This document shows positions 11,060-23,217 of a stretch of DNA of 64,000 nucleotides, in pieces; position 1 is the stretch's first letter, and each line of letters begins with the position of its first letter. The DNA is from Plectrocnemia conspersa. Lineage: Eukaryota > Arthropoda > Insecta > Trichoptera > Polycentropodidae. The notes under the pieces are model-generated. The model made no database searches. It was not told the DNA's origin and saw nothing but the letters and a program-made list of their open reading frames with translations. Location: NCBI GenBank assembly GCA_009617715.1, contig VTFK01000141.1, positions 310,001 through 374,000 on the forward strand, read 5' to 3'. The translations under genes and the position numbers were made by a program.

Positions 11060-12059
11060 TTAATATTTATCAAATATTTTTGTATAATCCTGTGTATTAT
11101 TATATTTGAACGAATAGTAATCATCAAGCTTTATAAAAATGGGGCCTCCGAACCAATCGAGCATCACAACTTGTTGTATGTTCATTTTAGCTACGTAAAA
11201 TCCATGATCTAGATAAAAATACAATCGATTAATAAAAAATATAAATCTGTATCAATATAACATATATTTAATCACTTATGGGTAAAGGTAGGAACGAAGG
11301 ATGTCGAGAAAACAACGCATCTTTTGCAAACTTATATTCGTCGGTAGTGTTATCCATCTAGAAATATGTATATTATCAGTAATCATGTAATGTATATATA
11401 AATGTATTTATATTTTCACCTTTACGATGACTCCTGATAACATCACACGAGCGCATCTCGGATCATTCGGGTCGTAGTTCATGTCTCTGCAGAAACTTGT
11501 TTGCTCTAACGAAGCTGAAATTGTGCATCTAGGGTCTTTCTAAATTATATAGCATTGAATTATTTTAGCTGATATAAATTTGAAGGTCTCTTAAAATGAT
11601 AAACTATGACATTGTAATCGCATGTTAAATTATTTATAAATTTACTTGAATGTCTTTCGTAGAGAAATCTAATGGTGTTAAATAGAAGTAAGGTACTCCG
11701 GTAGAATTTTTCACGGTTCCGTCACTCATTGAAACGACTGTTGTAAAAGGAAAACTCTTAATGGTAGAGATCGTCGATATTGTAGCAAAGGATACCCAGT
11801 CTAAAATCAGAATTGATTCACTTATAATATGTATATGTTGATTGAATCTTTTGAAATAATATTTTGAAATACCTGCTTCATGCATTACATATCGAGACAT
11901 TGCAACGTAAGATTTGTGATCTGGTGGTTGTAGTTTGAATTTCTTAGGAATTATTTTCTCATGTCTTGTGACTTTTTCGTGAGGCGCAGATATTATTTGC
12001 AACGTTAACATTGGAGATATACAAAAAATTGTCAATATCAATAATATCTGTGTAAACAT
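11060..12059 (-). CDS. CREG1: CREG family secreted/lysosomal glycoprotein
   Basis: Exons in transcript order: 12059-11873, 11800-11646, 11539-11420, 11357-11276, 11208-11060; 230 residues with all phases matching. CREG proteins are FMN-binding-split-barrel-fold glycoproteins of the endolysosomal and secretory pathway, linked to differentiation and lysosome function; they usually lack flavin (family knowledge). The N-terminus is a clear signal peptide (MFTQILLILTIFCISP). Diagnostic motifs follow: DWVSFATIST, SDGTVKNSTGVPYFYLTPLD, a Cys pair in DPRCTISASLEQTSFC, the DPNDPRCARVMLSG stretch, the FSRHPSF segment and the C-terminal MLDWFGGPIFIKLDDYY. NST and a later NNT are candidate glycosylation sites. 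The fourth exon donor (GTGATT) is unusual; without that splice the frame would stop at 11268 and lose the conserved C-terminus. The tail runs about 17 residues past the usual end. Confidence 0.92.
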
Positions 12060-13284
12060 TTTCCTGAAATAATATTAATATTGAAATGTATTATATATAT
12101 ATATATATATATATTGCGATACTGCGTAATAATTATTTATAAGGTCAAAAAGTTTACGTAAAACATCAAAATTATTAGATTGTCTTTAAAAATGGGAATG
12201 AATTTTTTTATAAATATTTCTTTACTTACATCTTTGTTGTTTATACGTTGAATCAAATAATGACAATGCACCTCGGATGGTCGCAGTAAACTGGATTTTA
12301 AATCACTGGTGCTTCATTGTGGGCAATTACATCTTATCATTCAGGGATATTAAACAGTTTATTATTTTATAGAAAATTATTTAATAATAGAAGAAAATAA
12401 AAAAATATTACGTGTTTATTTAAAAATAATATGTAAGTAAATAAATATAAAGCAGGGTGCACAAACTTTTTTTTAACTGTTGATACTAAGTTTTTATTTT
12501 TATTTTCACAAACTGCTTTCTACTTAAAAATTATATCGCCGATCAGCTTAAACATAAATATTATATGCTCATGCCAGCATTGGAGTTAATATTTTGAACA
12601 GTTTTTTATTTGAAGAAAATATCTTCTTATTTTTGTGCAATAATATATGTTTGAAAATGGTAAAAATATAACGAATTGAGCAGTAATAAAAAACGTGGAT
12701 AAAAATATGCTTGTTAACAGATGCGATACTAGTATGTCATATTTTAATTTTTAATTTAGTATCAGTATATATTAATAAATATATTATTAAAAAATAAGTA
12801 TTGTATTATAATTTAACAGTTGATAACCCCTGCAACTTTTATATGGGTGACCTCTGGACAGCCGCCAATTTCAATTTATTCCGAAATGTATGAATAAGAC
12901 ACGATAGTAAAAACACATAAGCTATTCCATTATCAGTTCATGATATTATTACTATGAATTAATCTAGGAAAACGTTTTCTTACCAAAATGGTTGAAGAAC
13001 CCTGAAAAGGAGGTGAATGCCATTGTGAATCACCCTGAAGTACAACAAAGAAGGATATATACAGACCGGCTCGTTACGTGCGAGAAGTGCGCGATGCACA
13101 CAGGCGCCGCTGCAAAGAGCGCCTAAAAGACCCCAAGAATATTATTTATATATTTTTTTATTAAATTATTGTGAGAAAATTTAATTATTTTTTTTAATCA
13201 TATCCTTGTCGTCTCGTGTTGTTTTTTTTTAATTTCCATTTCATTAAGAGTCATAGTATTTCTCATTTTTTTTCACTCATTTTT
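12060..13284. other. Intergenic A/T-rich DNA upstream of CREG
   Basis: Holds an (AT)n run at 12091-12114. A slightly G+C-richer patch at 13000-13130 shows no supportable open frame. No gene seen. Confidence 0.4.
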
Positions 13285-13540
13285 CTGGCCAAAAAACAAT
13301 TATCCCTTCTCAGAAGTCAAAAATTCACGTCAAAAGTAATAAAATCGTACCGTCGCCGTCACAATAGGAACGCTCGTTACCGAGTAAATAAATAATCATA
13401 TGTAAATAAAAGCATGAAAAACTTAAAATCATATGATTTTACTAGTACATATATTTTCACTGTAAAAACATGTCTACCGGTGAAAATGTGTTTCGATATG
13501 ATTTCACTGAAATATTTTTTTTTGGATATATTTGAGATAG
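13285..13540. repeat. Repeat R1 fragment
   Basis: Carries the core aaaaaacaattatcccttct, the caaaagtaataaaatcgtac block and the gaaatgtgtttcgatatga-like block of repeat R1. A further R1 end, a poly-C tract with atgacgttcgtgg, sits at 14176-14210 and may be the other edge of the same insertion. Confidence 0.55.
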
Positions 13541-15601
13541 GGTTCTCAGTCGAATAATTAAATTGTCGATTGTTCGAACTATTTGCTCGATTTTCAATAA
13601 TGTAAATATTAGAACTGATTGAATATTTGTAAAATATTCAATTGTACTATCTCGAATAAAATTTGTATACTTGAGCAACACTGGTAATTGTTATGTCTCT
13701 CAATATACTCAAGTGACAAATGTCGCACCAAAATCTATGGTCTTGACGCGCCTTTATTTGTTTCGAAATGCGATGCAATGAGACGCTTATTTTCAACAAA
13801 AAAATGTTTTTACACTTTCGAAAAATATTCGTAAATAGAATGTTTATCGGCGGTATATACTATAGCCGAAATTCACAGAATTCGTTCGTTGAACGAAAGA
13901 AAATGTTGGAAAGGCACACCCTTTGTTATCGTTTAACGCTTATTTCAAAAACAGGCGTGCGTCGCAAATTTTTGTGAAGTTCGAAGAAAGTATGCAAAAT
14001 AACAAATTAAACAAACCCTTACTGATCAGTAATTCGCACAGCATTGTTACGTATATTCTGCATATTTTAAAAAACTTTAACGATTATAAAAGTAATTAAT
14101 GCATAATTAAAATAATTTATACTAAGCAGTAATTATTTTAAAATTAAATAATATTTATACGTAATTAATTAGATTTCTGCCCCCCCCCCTCTAATGACGT
14201 TCGTGGATGCACAAAGTAAAATCAAAACTAATTTTTCCACATTTTGGTACGACCGTAAATGATTCAATTAAAGATTGTTTTGAATCGTTTATTAGTATTT
14301 TATGATGAAATAGAAGACAAATAACTGATATAATAATGTTGATTGAATGAAAACAAAGACATTAAGGAATTGTTTTCTCGATAATTAAAGAAGAGACTAA
14401 CTAGAGTAAACTGGTGACAGTTTTTAAGTGGTGATTATAAGAAATTTCTTGAAGAACTCTTCCAAAATTCATCAATTTAATTAAGAAGCGTTATTTACCA
14501 TTTAGGTTTCGGTTGTTAAGGAAGAGAGAAATTTTCCCAAAATAATATTATGTAATCAAGCATGAGTAAAAGATAATCGATTCAGCAATACTGTATGTAT
14601 AAATAAATATTTCTCAATCTATCGACAGATGTGCTTCAACAGAATTTTGCTAAAAATAAAATTAGAAGAATCAAAAGTGGGCGTAGATAATGTTCAACTA
14701 ATAACATGTATACAATTTTAGTGTTTGTAAATATATTATACCTGTTTTACCGTCAAAATATTAGATGTTGGGAAGCTATTTAATATAATATAGACTATGT
14801 TAGCAATATTGTCCTATATTATTTGCTATTAAAAAATATTTTATTGCATCATTATCACTATTTACTATTTCATTATCAGTGCATCTGTTATATGGGTGAC
14901 CGTGGAGTCCAGAGGTTAAATTTAAATTGACGGATGTCCAATTTAAATTTTACCTTCGGAGAGACAAGTTGAATTTATTCTGGAATAAAAATGCATTATT
15001 ATAAATATATGTTAATGGAGACGGATCTACGAACAGGTAAACTTAGGCAGCTGTTAACTGTATATACATATGTAAATCCTACGATCACCATATTTTTCTT
15101 TATTATTTAATTAGGTCAGACTCGTAAATTACGTTTTAGATATCGCTGCTCTTCTAATTATTATTTAAATTTGTTTATTTATAAATTTATAATTAATTGA
15201 CATTTATACACGTGTATCGAATAAAATATTTACTATAAATATGGAGCAATTAAGAATATAAAGGGTCTTTAATCAATCGTCAGAATTACGTACCGGTCGA
15301 TTGTTGCTGAAGCATCGCCACACCGTTTCCTGGCTTCCGCCACCACAACGCCCCCTCAGAGGGCGGGCGATAAAAATGTATCTCAAATTCCTGGTATAAT
15401 ACACTTTCGTCGTCACATAGGTCAAACACGTGCACAGTGTAATAAATTGAATAAAACACAGAACCATTTAGCCAGTCAGGTACAGCTGAGCTCTGATTTG
15501 AAATGTATATTTCATGAAATAATGATTTTTTGATATTTAATTGTTAAATACTAATCGTAATATTTGATCTTAGGCTGTTTTATTGCTGTTGTTGCATAAA
15601 A
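13541..15601. other. Intergenic DNA with one GC-rich patch
   Basis: Mostly A/T-rich and without a supportable gene. Positions 15290-15375 are distinctly G+C-rich (a gccaccacaacgccccctca core); this could be an old exon, promoter or element end, but no family is recognised. Confidence 0.35.
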
Positions 15602-16320
15602 ATGCCAGCAAAACGACAAAATATTGGTTATCGCACAAGTAGATCCAAGAAAATGAGAGAAAAAATTAAACAAAAACAGAAAAAGCACAACGAAATAGAT
15701 TACATAATCCATAATCACGTGCTACTGAATCGTCACAACAACACGAAATGAAGCAAATCGAGTAGAAATTAGAGGATTAAAAAAAAATTGTTATATTGAC
15801 GACAAACATGCGTGTTCAATAATTACAAAACGATGCTTTTGCAAAACAAATATTGGATATTGGAAATGTCAAAATTACAATTGATGAATCAGCAGGCTGC
15901 ATTCAATTACCAAGCGATTTTTATAGTATCACACACTAAAAAGAAGAATTGATTCAATGCGTATTTCAAGATATCACACATTACAACGTCATCGATGGTT
16001 AAGTAAACGTGCAATATTATCTACAAAAAACGTGGATGTAAATGTTATAACATTATCATTCAACATGTGTTACCAGGCGAAACATATACTTATAAATCGG
16101 TAGATACTGTTATGAATCAATATGAAGCAGTATATAATCCAACTGAATTCACATCATCATTTTGAAGATTGGTGTTCTTATCATTCTTCTTAGAAAAGTT
16201 GATCCACTCCATGATCTTAACTATGATACCAGATTGGCAGTTAAGAAATTGTAAAAAAATGGCGTTGAAGCAACAATTTTAACTGGAAAATTCAAAGGAG
16301 ATGTGCTACTACAGTAAAAA
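15602..16320 (+). pseudogene. Internally deleted Helitron Rep/helicase relic
   Basis: An ATG at 15602 opens a basic N-terminus (MPAKRQNIGYRTSRSKKM) like that of insect Helitron polyproteins. From about 15805 the sequence resembles the C-terminal part of the Pif1-type helicase domain of the same polyprotein: FAKQILDIGN, IQLPSDFYSI, then a broken stretch, then DTRLAVKKL and GVEATILTGKFKGDVLL. Everything between, including Rep motifs and Walker motifs, is missing, and many stops and shifts interrupt the rest. Helitrons replicate by rolling circle (family knowledge). No 3' terminal hairpin with CTRR was identified, so the element boundaries are unknown. It is non-functional. Confidence 0.75.
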
Positions 16321-16979
16321 ATGAATTATTCTACACAATTCACGTAATTTTAATTGAATTAATGAATTGATATCGAACTTCAATTATATTTATTTAATCC
16401 ATATATTATACATATGTACCCAAATTAATAAATAGCGAAGTATTAAAAATCATTTATTGTACATTAAAAAAACATTATTTGAGTTATATTTTTTATTTCT
16501 TTAGTTACATATGTAAATATAAAAGTTCTCAAAGGGGTTAAAGGTTAGCTCAATTAAAAAAAGTTGTTGGTTTTGAACGTAATAAAATGGAGCTTCAAGT
16601 CTAATCTTTAATTTAATATCAGAGAATTAGTAAAGCAATGAATAAAACCGTGGAACAGTTGTTATACAGATTTATTTTGTCACATGTACACATTTAATTC
16701 TATAATGTGAAAGAAGACATCTCGCAATATTTCATTTTTAAAGTATAATAATCACATGGAACTAATAGACATTTGACACAATGGATTAAAAGCTACAAAT
16801 AACCAACGTAGGAACAGATATACATACGTCAGAGTACCCGTAAACGACAGAGGAGAAAGCGGGGTACGCGTTTAAATATATATATATATATATAATATTT
16901 TCGTTTATAATAATATATATCTCATCTGCTCGAAAATTATTCGGATATGTCACACGAATTCGATAAATGCACTATATTG
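16321..16979. other. Spacer containing the SHOC2 3' flank
   Basis: A/T-rich, with an (AT)n run at about 16877-16894. It presumably includes the SHOC2 3' UTR on the minus strand. No other gene seen. Confidence 0.4.
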
Positions 16980-18659
16980 TCACATCGCACGGTAGGGACC
17001 CTGCGACTTGAGATACTGGATAACGAGGGACGGGCCGGACGATACGACCTCCGGCGGTATCGCCGTCAGAGGACAATTTTCTATACTCATAATCTGCAAG
17101 CCGACGCACAGCGCTAGTTCGAAAGGCAGATTGCAGAGGTTGGGGTTGTCGTTCAGGTAGAGCGACTCCAAGTTCTCGAGCGTGCCGATCTCTTCGGGGA
17201 GATACTGGAGGTTGTTCTCGCCCACGCCCAGATAGATCAAGTTGGTCAGGTGGCCTATGGTGCGAGGCAGCGTGGCCAGTTGATTGGACTGGATGATGAG
17301 CCGTTGCAGCTCGTGGAGGAATCCGATCTCGTTGGGCAGCGTCTCCAGCTTGTTCTCCTCCAAGTCCAGGACTCGCAGCTTGCGCAGGTTGCCTATGCTG
17401 GCCGGAATGCGTTTCAGAAGATTGTTGGACAGGATGAGCACTTCCAAGTTGTAGAGGCACTGCACGTCGTCGGGCAACTTGGTCAGTTGGTTGGTTCCGA
17501 GGTTCAACTCGACCATCTGATCCCAAGTGCCGATGTCCAGCGGGAGCGAGGTGAGCATGTTCTCTTTCATGTTGAGCTTGGTCAGCTTCTTGGCTCTGGA
17601 GAATATGCCGTAGGGGATCTTGTCTATCTGGTTGTGCTCCATGTTTATGGAGAGGGCGTTGACGAACTGGCCCGGCCCGCCGATGGGATAGCTGACGAAC
17701 GAGTTCCTCGACAGGGTGATGCTAGACAGCTGTTTGAGACTGGAGAGCAGGCCGTCCGGGAGCTGGCATATGGCGTTGCCCTCCACGTTGAACTCGTCCA
17801 TCAGCTTGCACTTGCTGAGCGACGAGGGGAGGCCCGCGAGCCGGTTGTATCGGAGACCCAGCCGGTTGAGCTGCTGTAGGTTCCCGATGGACTCGGGGAC
17901 GTCCAGCAGTTCGTTGTGCTGCAGGTCGAGCGTGGACAGGTTCACGCAGTTGCCGATCTCTTCGGGCAGGTGCTCCAGGTGGTTGTGCGAGACGTCGAAC
18001 GTTACCAGGTTCACCAGTTTGCCGATGCCGGACGACAGCTCGCGGATTTTGTTCTCGCGGAGGCTGAGCATGGTGAGGTTGGTCAAGTTGGCCACGCCGT
18101 CGCCGACCACCCGCACCCGGTTGAAACGCAGGAAGAGGGTGGACAGCGAGGACAGCTTGTAGACGACCTCGGGCACATCGTTGAGCTTGTTGTGGCGCAG
18201 GTCGAGCACCTTCAGGGAGGTGAGGTTGGCCAGGGAGTCGGGCAGGCTCGTGAGCGAGTTCTCGCTGAGCGCGAGCGTCTGCAGCTCGACGAGGCACCCG
18301 ATCTCGGACGGCAGCGAGGCGATCTTGTTGCCGTACAGGTACAGCTCGGACACGTTGCGCAGCTCGCGGATGTTGGCCGGCAGCGTGGTGATGGACGATT
18401 TGCTTAAATCTAGGCGCTGACTAGAGTTCACTTTGCACCGACTCAGCTCCTTCACCACGTCGAGGTCGGCCTGCACCGGCTTGCTCTTCTTGGCGGTGGG
18501 CTTCGGCTTGTTGGACTCGGGATGCTTCACTGTCACCTGCTTGGGGCGCGCCCCCTCGGCCAGCGACGCCGCGGACAGCTTCTTCTCCTTGTGGGCGACG
18601 GGGCGCGCCTCCTCCTCGGCGTCGTCCGCCGCGGCCGCGGCCGCCGCCTCCTGGTTCAT
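16980..18659 (-). CDS. Shoc2: SHOC2/Sur-8 leucine-rich repeat scaffold
   Basis: One uninterrupted exon of 559 residues. SHOC2 binds MRAS-GTP and the PP1 catalytic subunit; the holophosphatase removes the inhibitory phosphate from RAF and so promotes Ras-MAPK signalling (family knowledge). After a short acidic/lysine-rich N-terminus the protein is about 20 leucine-rich repeats of 23 residues from near residue 100, with family segments such as [54 protein letters not shown] and [18 protein letters not shown]. It ends SQGPYRAM, one residue short of the human PYRAMV end. The start at 18659 was chosen because the short N-terminus fits the family and has A at -3. An in-frame ATG at 18803 would add 48 residues that look like translated leader. 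Base composition is very G+C-rich, unlike the neighbours, and the antisense strand therefore shows long open frames that are shadows. Confidence 0.93.
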   Translation of the reverse strand: MNQEAAAAAAADDAEEEARPVAHKEKKLSAASLAEGARPKQVTVKHPESNKPKPTAKKSKPVQADLDVVKELSRCKVNSSQRLDLSKSSITTLPANIRELRNVSELYLYGNKIASLPSEIGCLVELQTLALSENSLTSLPDSLANLTSLKVLDLRHNKLNDVPEVVYKLSSLSTLFLRFNRVRVVGDGVANLTNLTMLSLRENKIRELSSGIGKLVNLVTFDVSHNHLEHLPEEIGNCVNLSTLDLQHNELLDVPESIGNLQQLNRLGLRYNRLAGLPSSLSKCKLMDEFNVEGNAICQLPDGLLSSLKQLSSITLSRNSFVSYPIGGPGQFVNALSINMEHNQIDKIPYGIFSRAKKLTKLNMKENMLTSLPLDIGTWDQMVELNLGTNQLTKLPDDVQCLYNLEVLILSNNLLKRIPASIGNLRKLRVLDLEENKLETLPNEIGFLHELQRLIIQSNQLATLPRTIGHLTNLIYLGVGENNLQYLPEEIGTLENLESLYLNDNPNLCNLPFELALCVGLQIMSIENCPLTAIPPEVVSSGPSLVIQYLKSQGPYRAM

Positions 18660-20380
18660 CGTCAGCCGAGGCGCCCGACCGCCCGACCGACCGCCCCTAA
18701 CGCCCCCAAAGCCCGACGGAGGCCGGCCGATTGAAAAAAAACACAAGAGCACCGCCCCGCAGCCCGCGATCCGCGGCCATGAACCGATCGATCGATCTGT
18801 CATCCGAGACTGGACAATATTTTTAATAACTCAAATTACAAATATTAATCGCGGCTATTTTTTTAAATGTTTATTAATTCTTTTTAAGCATCTCACCTTT
18901 TTCCAGAATAGATACATAAATAAATATGTAAATGTATTATATTTACCGTTCACATTTTCAACTTATAAAATATGAAAAAAAACAATATACGTATTATTAA
19001 AAACAAACACATTTAACAAAAAATAACACAACAACAAAAAAAATTATCTTAAATTATAATTATACAGAAAAAAGTACAATTTTTATTAAAAATTGGAATT
19101 CAGTCGGAAACATATATTTGTACATTTAACATGAAATAAACATCATTATAAAGATAAAAAATACAGTTTTTAAAATGTAGGAAAATGAAAACTGATCCGA
19201 TTCGAATAAGGTAGGTACCGTAACACATTTTTTCCATATCCTTGATTTATATCAGACATTTTCCATAAAGGATATAAATGATCTTCAGGAATTCCATCTT
19301 TTACATATTTTAAAGTAAATGCAAATCAATCACTATACTACGATAGTCTGAAATGTAATTGACACAAAGATAATACCATTTTAAACAGCTACAAAGTTAC
19401 ACTTATTCTAAGATTTTACAATATGAACTATTAAATAGGGATCGACTTCCGACACGTACTAGCGTAAGGTGCTGGCACTCTGTAAACGGTAAGGCGCCAG
19501 TGGACTGGAATGCCAGTCGCCGTGTGCCAGTGACCTGCCAGTCGAATTACAACTGGCAGTGCGTCAATCAGCCTTAAAGCATTGTCGAAGTTATGATTTT
19601 CAGGCACTGTGTAAACGGTAAGGCGCAAATTTGAACAAATTTTTAGGCACCATGAGTTTTTTTGCCGTCCCGCCAAGCATTTCAAAGTTTTGATCCGGCC
19701 TAGTTTTCAAAAAGTTCTGGGACACCTGCCCTAGAGCAAACTTCTCTGGCCAGGTTGCCAAAAAATGCAACTTATAATACTCATCACTTATAATAGAAGA
19801 TGTTTAAAAAGATTTATTAAATACTTAACATTATGGAATATAAATATTGTTCATTTTTATTTCCCAAAAAATCATATAAGGTATGCTGGGATATTATTTC
19901 CTCAAGTCTTGGGAAAGCGTTTCTTAAATATTCTTGTGGGGAATATCCACATGTTAGAGTTTTTAATGTGCCACCTAATTTACTTAATTTTAAAGTACCG
20001 CATGCAAGAACAGGATGACTGGGCAATTCACGAAAATTCAACTATGCAACTTTACAACCATTTGTCGGATAATATTGATTTGTTTTTGTTCAGGTATTAA
20101 TTGCATTGTGACTTGGCTATTATGGTAAATATTTTTTTGTGCAGAGCGCTTTGACAAAAAGTTGTTAAAGTTATTATTTTATTTTGCATGCACAAATTTC
20201 GTAGGTCGTACACAGTAAAAAAATATTATTGTGTCATTTGGATTTTAGCGTTTTTTCAATAATCGCTCTCCTAGGACATTGATAAAATTGCTAACAATAA
20301 ATATCACAATGTAATTTAGCGTTTCAATCGACTCCAAACGTAGTTGTTTATTTATTTATTTTATATAAAAAAAGGTTTTG
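18660..20380. other. SHOC2 leader and intergenic DNA
   Basis: 18660-18805 continues the G+C-rich composition and is probably the SHOC2 5' UTR/promoter. From 18830 the sequence turns A/T-rich. At 19450-19640 there is a cluster of ccagt/actgg motifs bracketed by two direct copies of gtaaacggtaaggcgc (19486-19501 and 19614-19629), likely a decayed mobile element. Confidence 0.4.
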
Positions 20381-20861
20381 TACATGGTCAACGCCGGGTC
20401 GGTTCGGACCAAGAACAAGGACGACGGGCGTGACGGCAGCCGGCGGCCGCTAATACGCGCCGGCCTCCGCCTCTTTCTTTCTTGGCGTTTTACATATTTA
20501 TCTGCACAAAGGTGACTGAAATTCATACTTCGCGCTACTCGAACGCCTAATAACTGAACTGAGATATTTTTTTCCGACGCCCCTTTAGCGTCCGCCGCCT
20601 AACGTTTTAGTTGATAAATTAAAGCGCTCAATTAACCGATCGTAGCGATCGTCACGTCGAGCGAACGCACTGCGTTCGTTTTCATTTTCAAGTTAATCGG
20701 CGACTGAAATAACGCCCAATTTGGAACAATTTATTTATAGACACAGACAGTCATTGTGTTTTCCTATGTCCCTATTTAAGTCTCACAGTCCATATATAGA
20801 ATTGGGCGGAAGCAGAAGTTCGCCGCTATAATTAACGATTCGTATCGATTTGCTTTTTCAG
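20381..20861 (+). promoter_or_regulatory. Probable Mtl leader exon and promoter region
   Basis: The sequence just before the Mtl start codon is tgctttttcag, a splice acceptor, so an untranslated first exon must lie upstream. A G+C-rich patch at 20390-20475 and a moderately G+C-rich stretch to 20720 are the best candidates for the promoter and leader. The transcription start cannot be fixed from sequence. Confidence 0.35.
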
Positions 20862-23217
20862 ATGTCGTCGGGCAGGCCGATCAAATGTGTCGTGGTAGGC
20901 GACGGCACCGTAGGAAAGACCTGCATGTTGATATCTTACACGACGGACAGCTTTCCCGGTGAATATGTGCCTACTGTGTGAGTAAAAACAAAAACAACGG
21001 TCTAATGTCAGGAAAGAGGTGCGGTAAATACTCGTTTGTCCACTGATTATACCCTAATTTTTATATTAATGATTCTACAACATTACTGAATTGGGCTTCA
21101 GTTAATCGCTTAACGTCAGGATGTCACTTGGGGGTGGGGTAGTTTGATATTTATCAATAAGTCTGTTGTCATTTATTTATTTATTGTAAATCTTTCATTG
21201 CAACATGACAATGCTTTACAACAGGGTAAACACCTTTTAATTACAAACTATTATTACAGTCCACAATTTTATTTATCTATGAGATTAGGAAAATGTAGGT
21301 AAATCAAATCACTAATTTCTATCTCCCAGGTACACAAAACGCAGTACAAGTTGATTTTATATCGGCCACCGCTGCACTTGCACATATACACTGAGGCAAT
21401 TGGGTGCACAAAAAAATATTTACCCAAAATAAATAAAAGAAAAGAAAAAAATTGTGGTTTTCATGATTAGAATTAATAGTTTCCATGAAAAATACTGCGT
21501 TGCGCCATGGGTTCTAAAATAAAAAAATGTATATTTAAATAAAAAGTTAATTTTTCGGTTCTTTACTGTTATCAAATTTATTCTGAAAAAAGAATTATTA
21601 ATTACTGTTTGACAGATTAGTTGCGAGCGAACATTGGTTAGAATAGTGAACACCTGCAACGAAACCTTTTCTGAAGATTAATCTTATGTTAATGCACAAA
21701 CAAATTGTTTTATGGAACAAAGTAATTATTTAAATGCACATACCTCTTAAAATAATTCCCTGTTAAATAGCACACATAAATGAATACCAAACAAAATCAA
21801 TGAATTTCGTCAACTAATCCTCAAAACCAGCATTTTTTTTATTTATTTTATTCATATTGAGTTTCAAAATATTCAGTTTCCTTGTTAATATTTTTTTACG
21901 TAGAAACTGAATATTAAAAAATTTTACTAGATATAAAATATTTTTTTAATCTTAATTTTGATACGATGCGTCTCACGGACTGAAAACCAATAATAAAATA
22001 ATTTTAACATATGTTACTTTTGAACAACAAATGGACGTTTTGTAACTATTAAATTTGAGCATGGCGCTGTAATAATTAACAAGTACCAAACAAAATCGAT
22101 ACATTTCGTCAAGTAATCCTCAGAATCAGCATTTTTTTAGTGTTAATTTTGATCTTATGCTTCCCACAGATTGAAAACCACTGATAAAATAATTTTAACT
22201 TATGTATGTACCAATACAGGTTAAAACATTTTGTTTTTAATTCAAAAGTTATCATATTTTTTGTTATAATTCTGTGCTGCGCAAAGTTTACGCAACACAT
22301 CACGCGATGAATAAATGATCCACTGGTCAGTCGAGTGTTAAGACAATTTTTGCACATGCGCTAAATTGCTTCATTATATGTGTGCAAGCACATCAGTGGC
22401 CGGTATAAAATCGACCAGTACTATATACACTTGTCTATATGGTATTCAAAATCATAAAAAAATCAAATTACTTTTTTGATGATTTGAGATCATTCATTTT
22501 AAGATATTATATTATTACGTTTCAGATTCGACAACTACTCGGCTCCGATGGTCGTAGACGGAGTTTCAGTATCGTTGGGATTGTGGGATACGGCCGGTCA
22601 GGAAGATTACGATCGGTTGAGGCCGTTGAGTTATCCGCAGACTGATGTGTTTCTTATTTGTTTCAGTGTAACTAGGTATATATTTTTCAATATATTTTAT
22701 ATTTAAATGTATATCAAATATTAATTTATTATAATAATTTTGATTGTAGTCCTTCCTCTTTTGAAAACGTTACTTCAAAATGGTATCCAGAAATAAAACA
22801 TCATTGTCCTGATGCGCCTATGATATTAGTCGGTGAGAATATAATTAATACAATACGCCTCTTATGAAACTTCTCATTTATCAATTATTATAATCTCGTT
22901 TACGCTTTTAAGGTACGAAAATTGACTTAAGGGACGATAGAGAAACTCTTAGTCTTTTATCCGAACAAGGGCTTTCGCCGCTCAAAAGAGAACAAGGGCA
23001 GAAATTAGCTAACAAAATAAGAGCAATAAAATATATGGAATGTTCGGCTTTAACACAACGCGGACTGAAACAAGTACGTCGTGTTCTATTCGCGCTGTAA
23101 TTATATTTGCTCTTTTTTTAATGTGCGATTCGATCGTAGGTTTTCGACGAAGCAGTGCGAGCCGTTCTCAGACCAGAGCCTCAAAAGCGACACCAAAGAA
23201 AATGCGAAATCATGTAA
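20862..23217 (+). CDS. Mtl: Rac-family small GTPase, Mig-2-like (Mtl)
   Basis: Exons 20862-20977, 22526-22675, 22750-22832, 22913-23073 and 23140-23217; 195 residues. A plasma-membrane GTP/GDP switch controlling actin, migration and axon guidance (family knowledge). Every G box is intact: P-loop GDGTVGKT, switch I EYVPTVFDNYSAP, switch [24 protein letters not shown] and ECSAL. The C-terminus has a polybasic PQKRHQRK and a CAAX box CEIM; Met at the last position normally directs farnesylation. Assignment to Mtl rather than Rac1 rests on Thr in GDGTVGKT (Ala in Rac) and on residues such as [19 protein letters not shown] and RPEPQKR; this is from memory of the families. The first coding intron is 1.55 kb and holds repeats; the others are 66-80 bp. 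Confidence 0.92.
21960..22360 (+). repeat. hAT-like repeat R3 in Mtl intron
   Basis: Contains two tandem partial units with cagattgaaaaccactgata and cgtcaactaatcctca or cgtcaagtaatcctca motifs. The same blocks occur inverted at 36555-36900 in ASPM. On the opposite strand the motif reads gtggttttcaatctgtgggt, like the terminus of many hAT elements. Non-coding. Confidence 0.5.

Noticed and set aside
10997..11212. Plus-strand open frame at the CREG 3' end
   Set aside because: It is antisense to CREG exon 5, which has clear family motifs on the minus strand.
13768..13977. Plus-strand frame of 69 codons
   Set aside because: No domain, no splice signals and next to repeat R1 remnants.
16972..18297. 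Additional minus-strand frames inside SHOC2
   Set aside because: Out-of-frame translations of the leucine-rich repeats; rich in Arg, Pro and Ala as expected for a G+C-rich shadow.
17250..18975. Long open frames on the plus strand opposite SHOC2 (for example 17250-17879 and 18433-18975)
   Set aside because: They are antisense shadows of a G+C-rich repetitive coding exon, with no domains and no start context.
20640..20700. gcgaacgcactgcgttcg palindrome as an operator or origin
   Set aside because: Short imperfect palindrome, expected by chance in a window this size and without supporting context.
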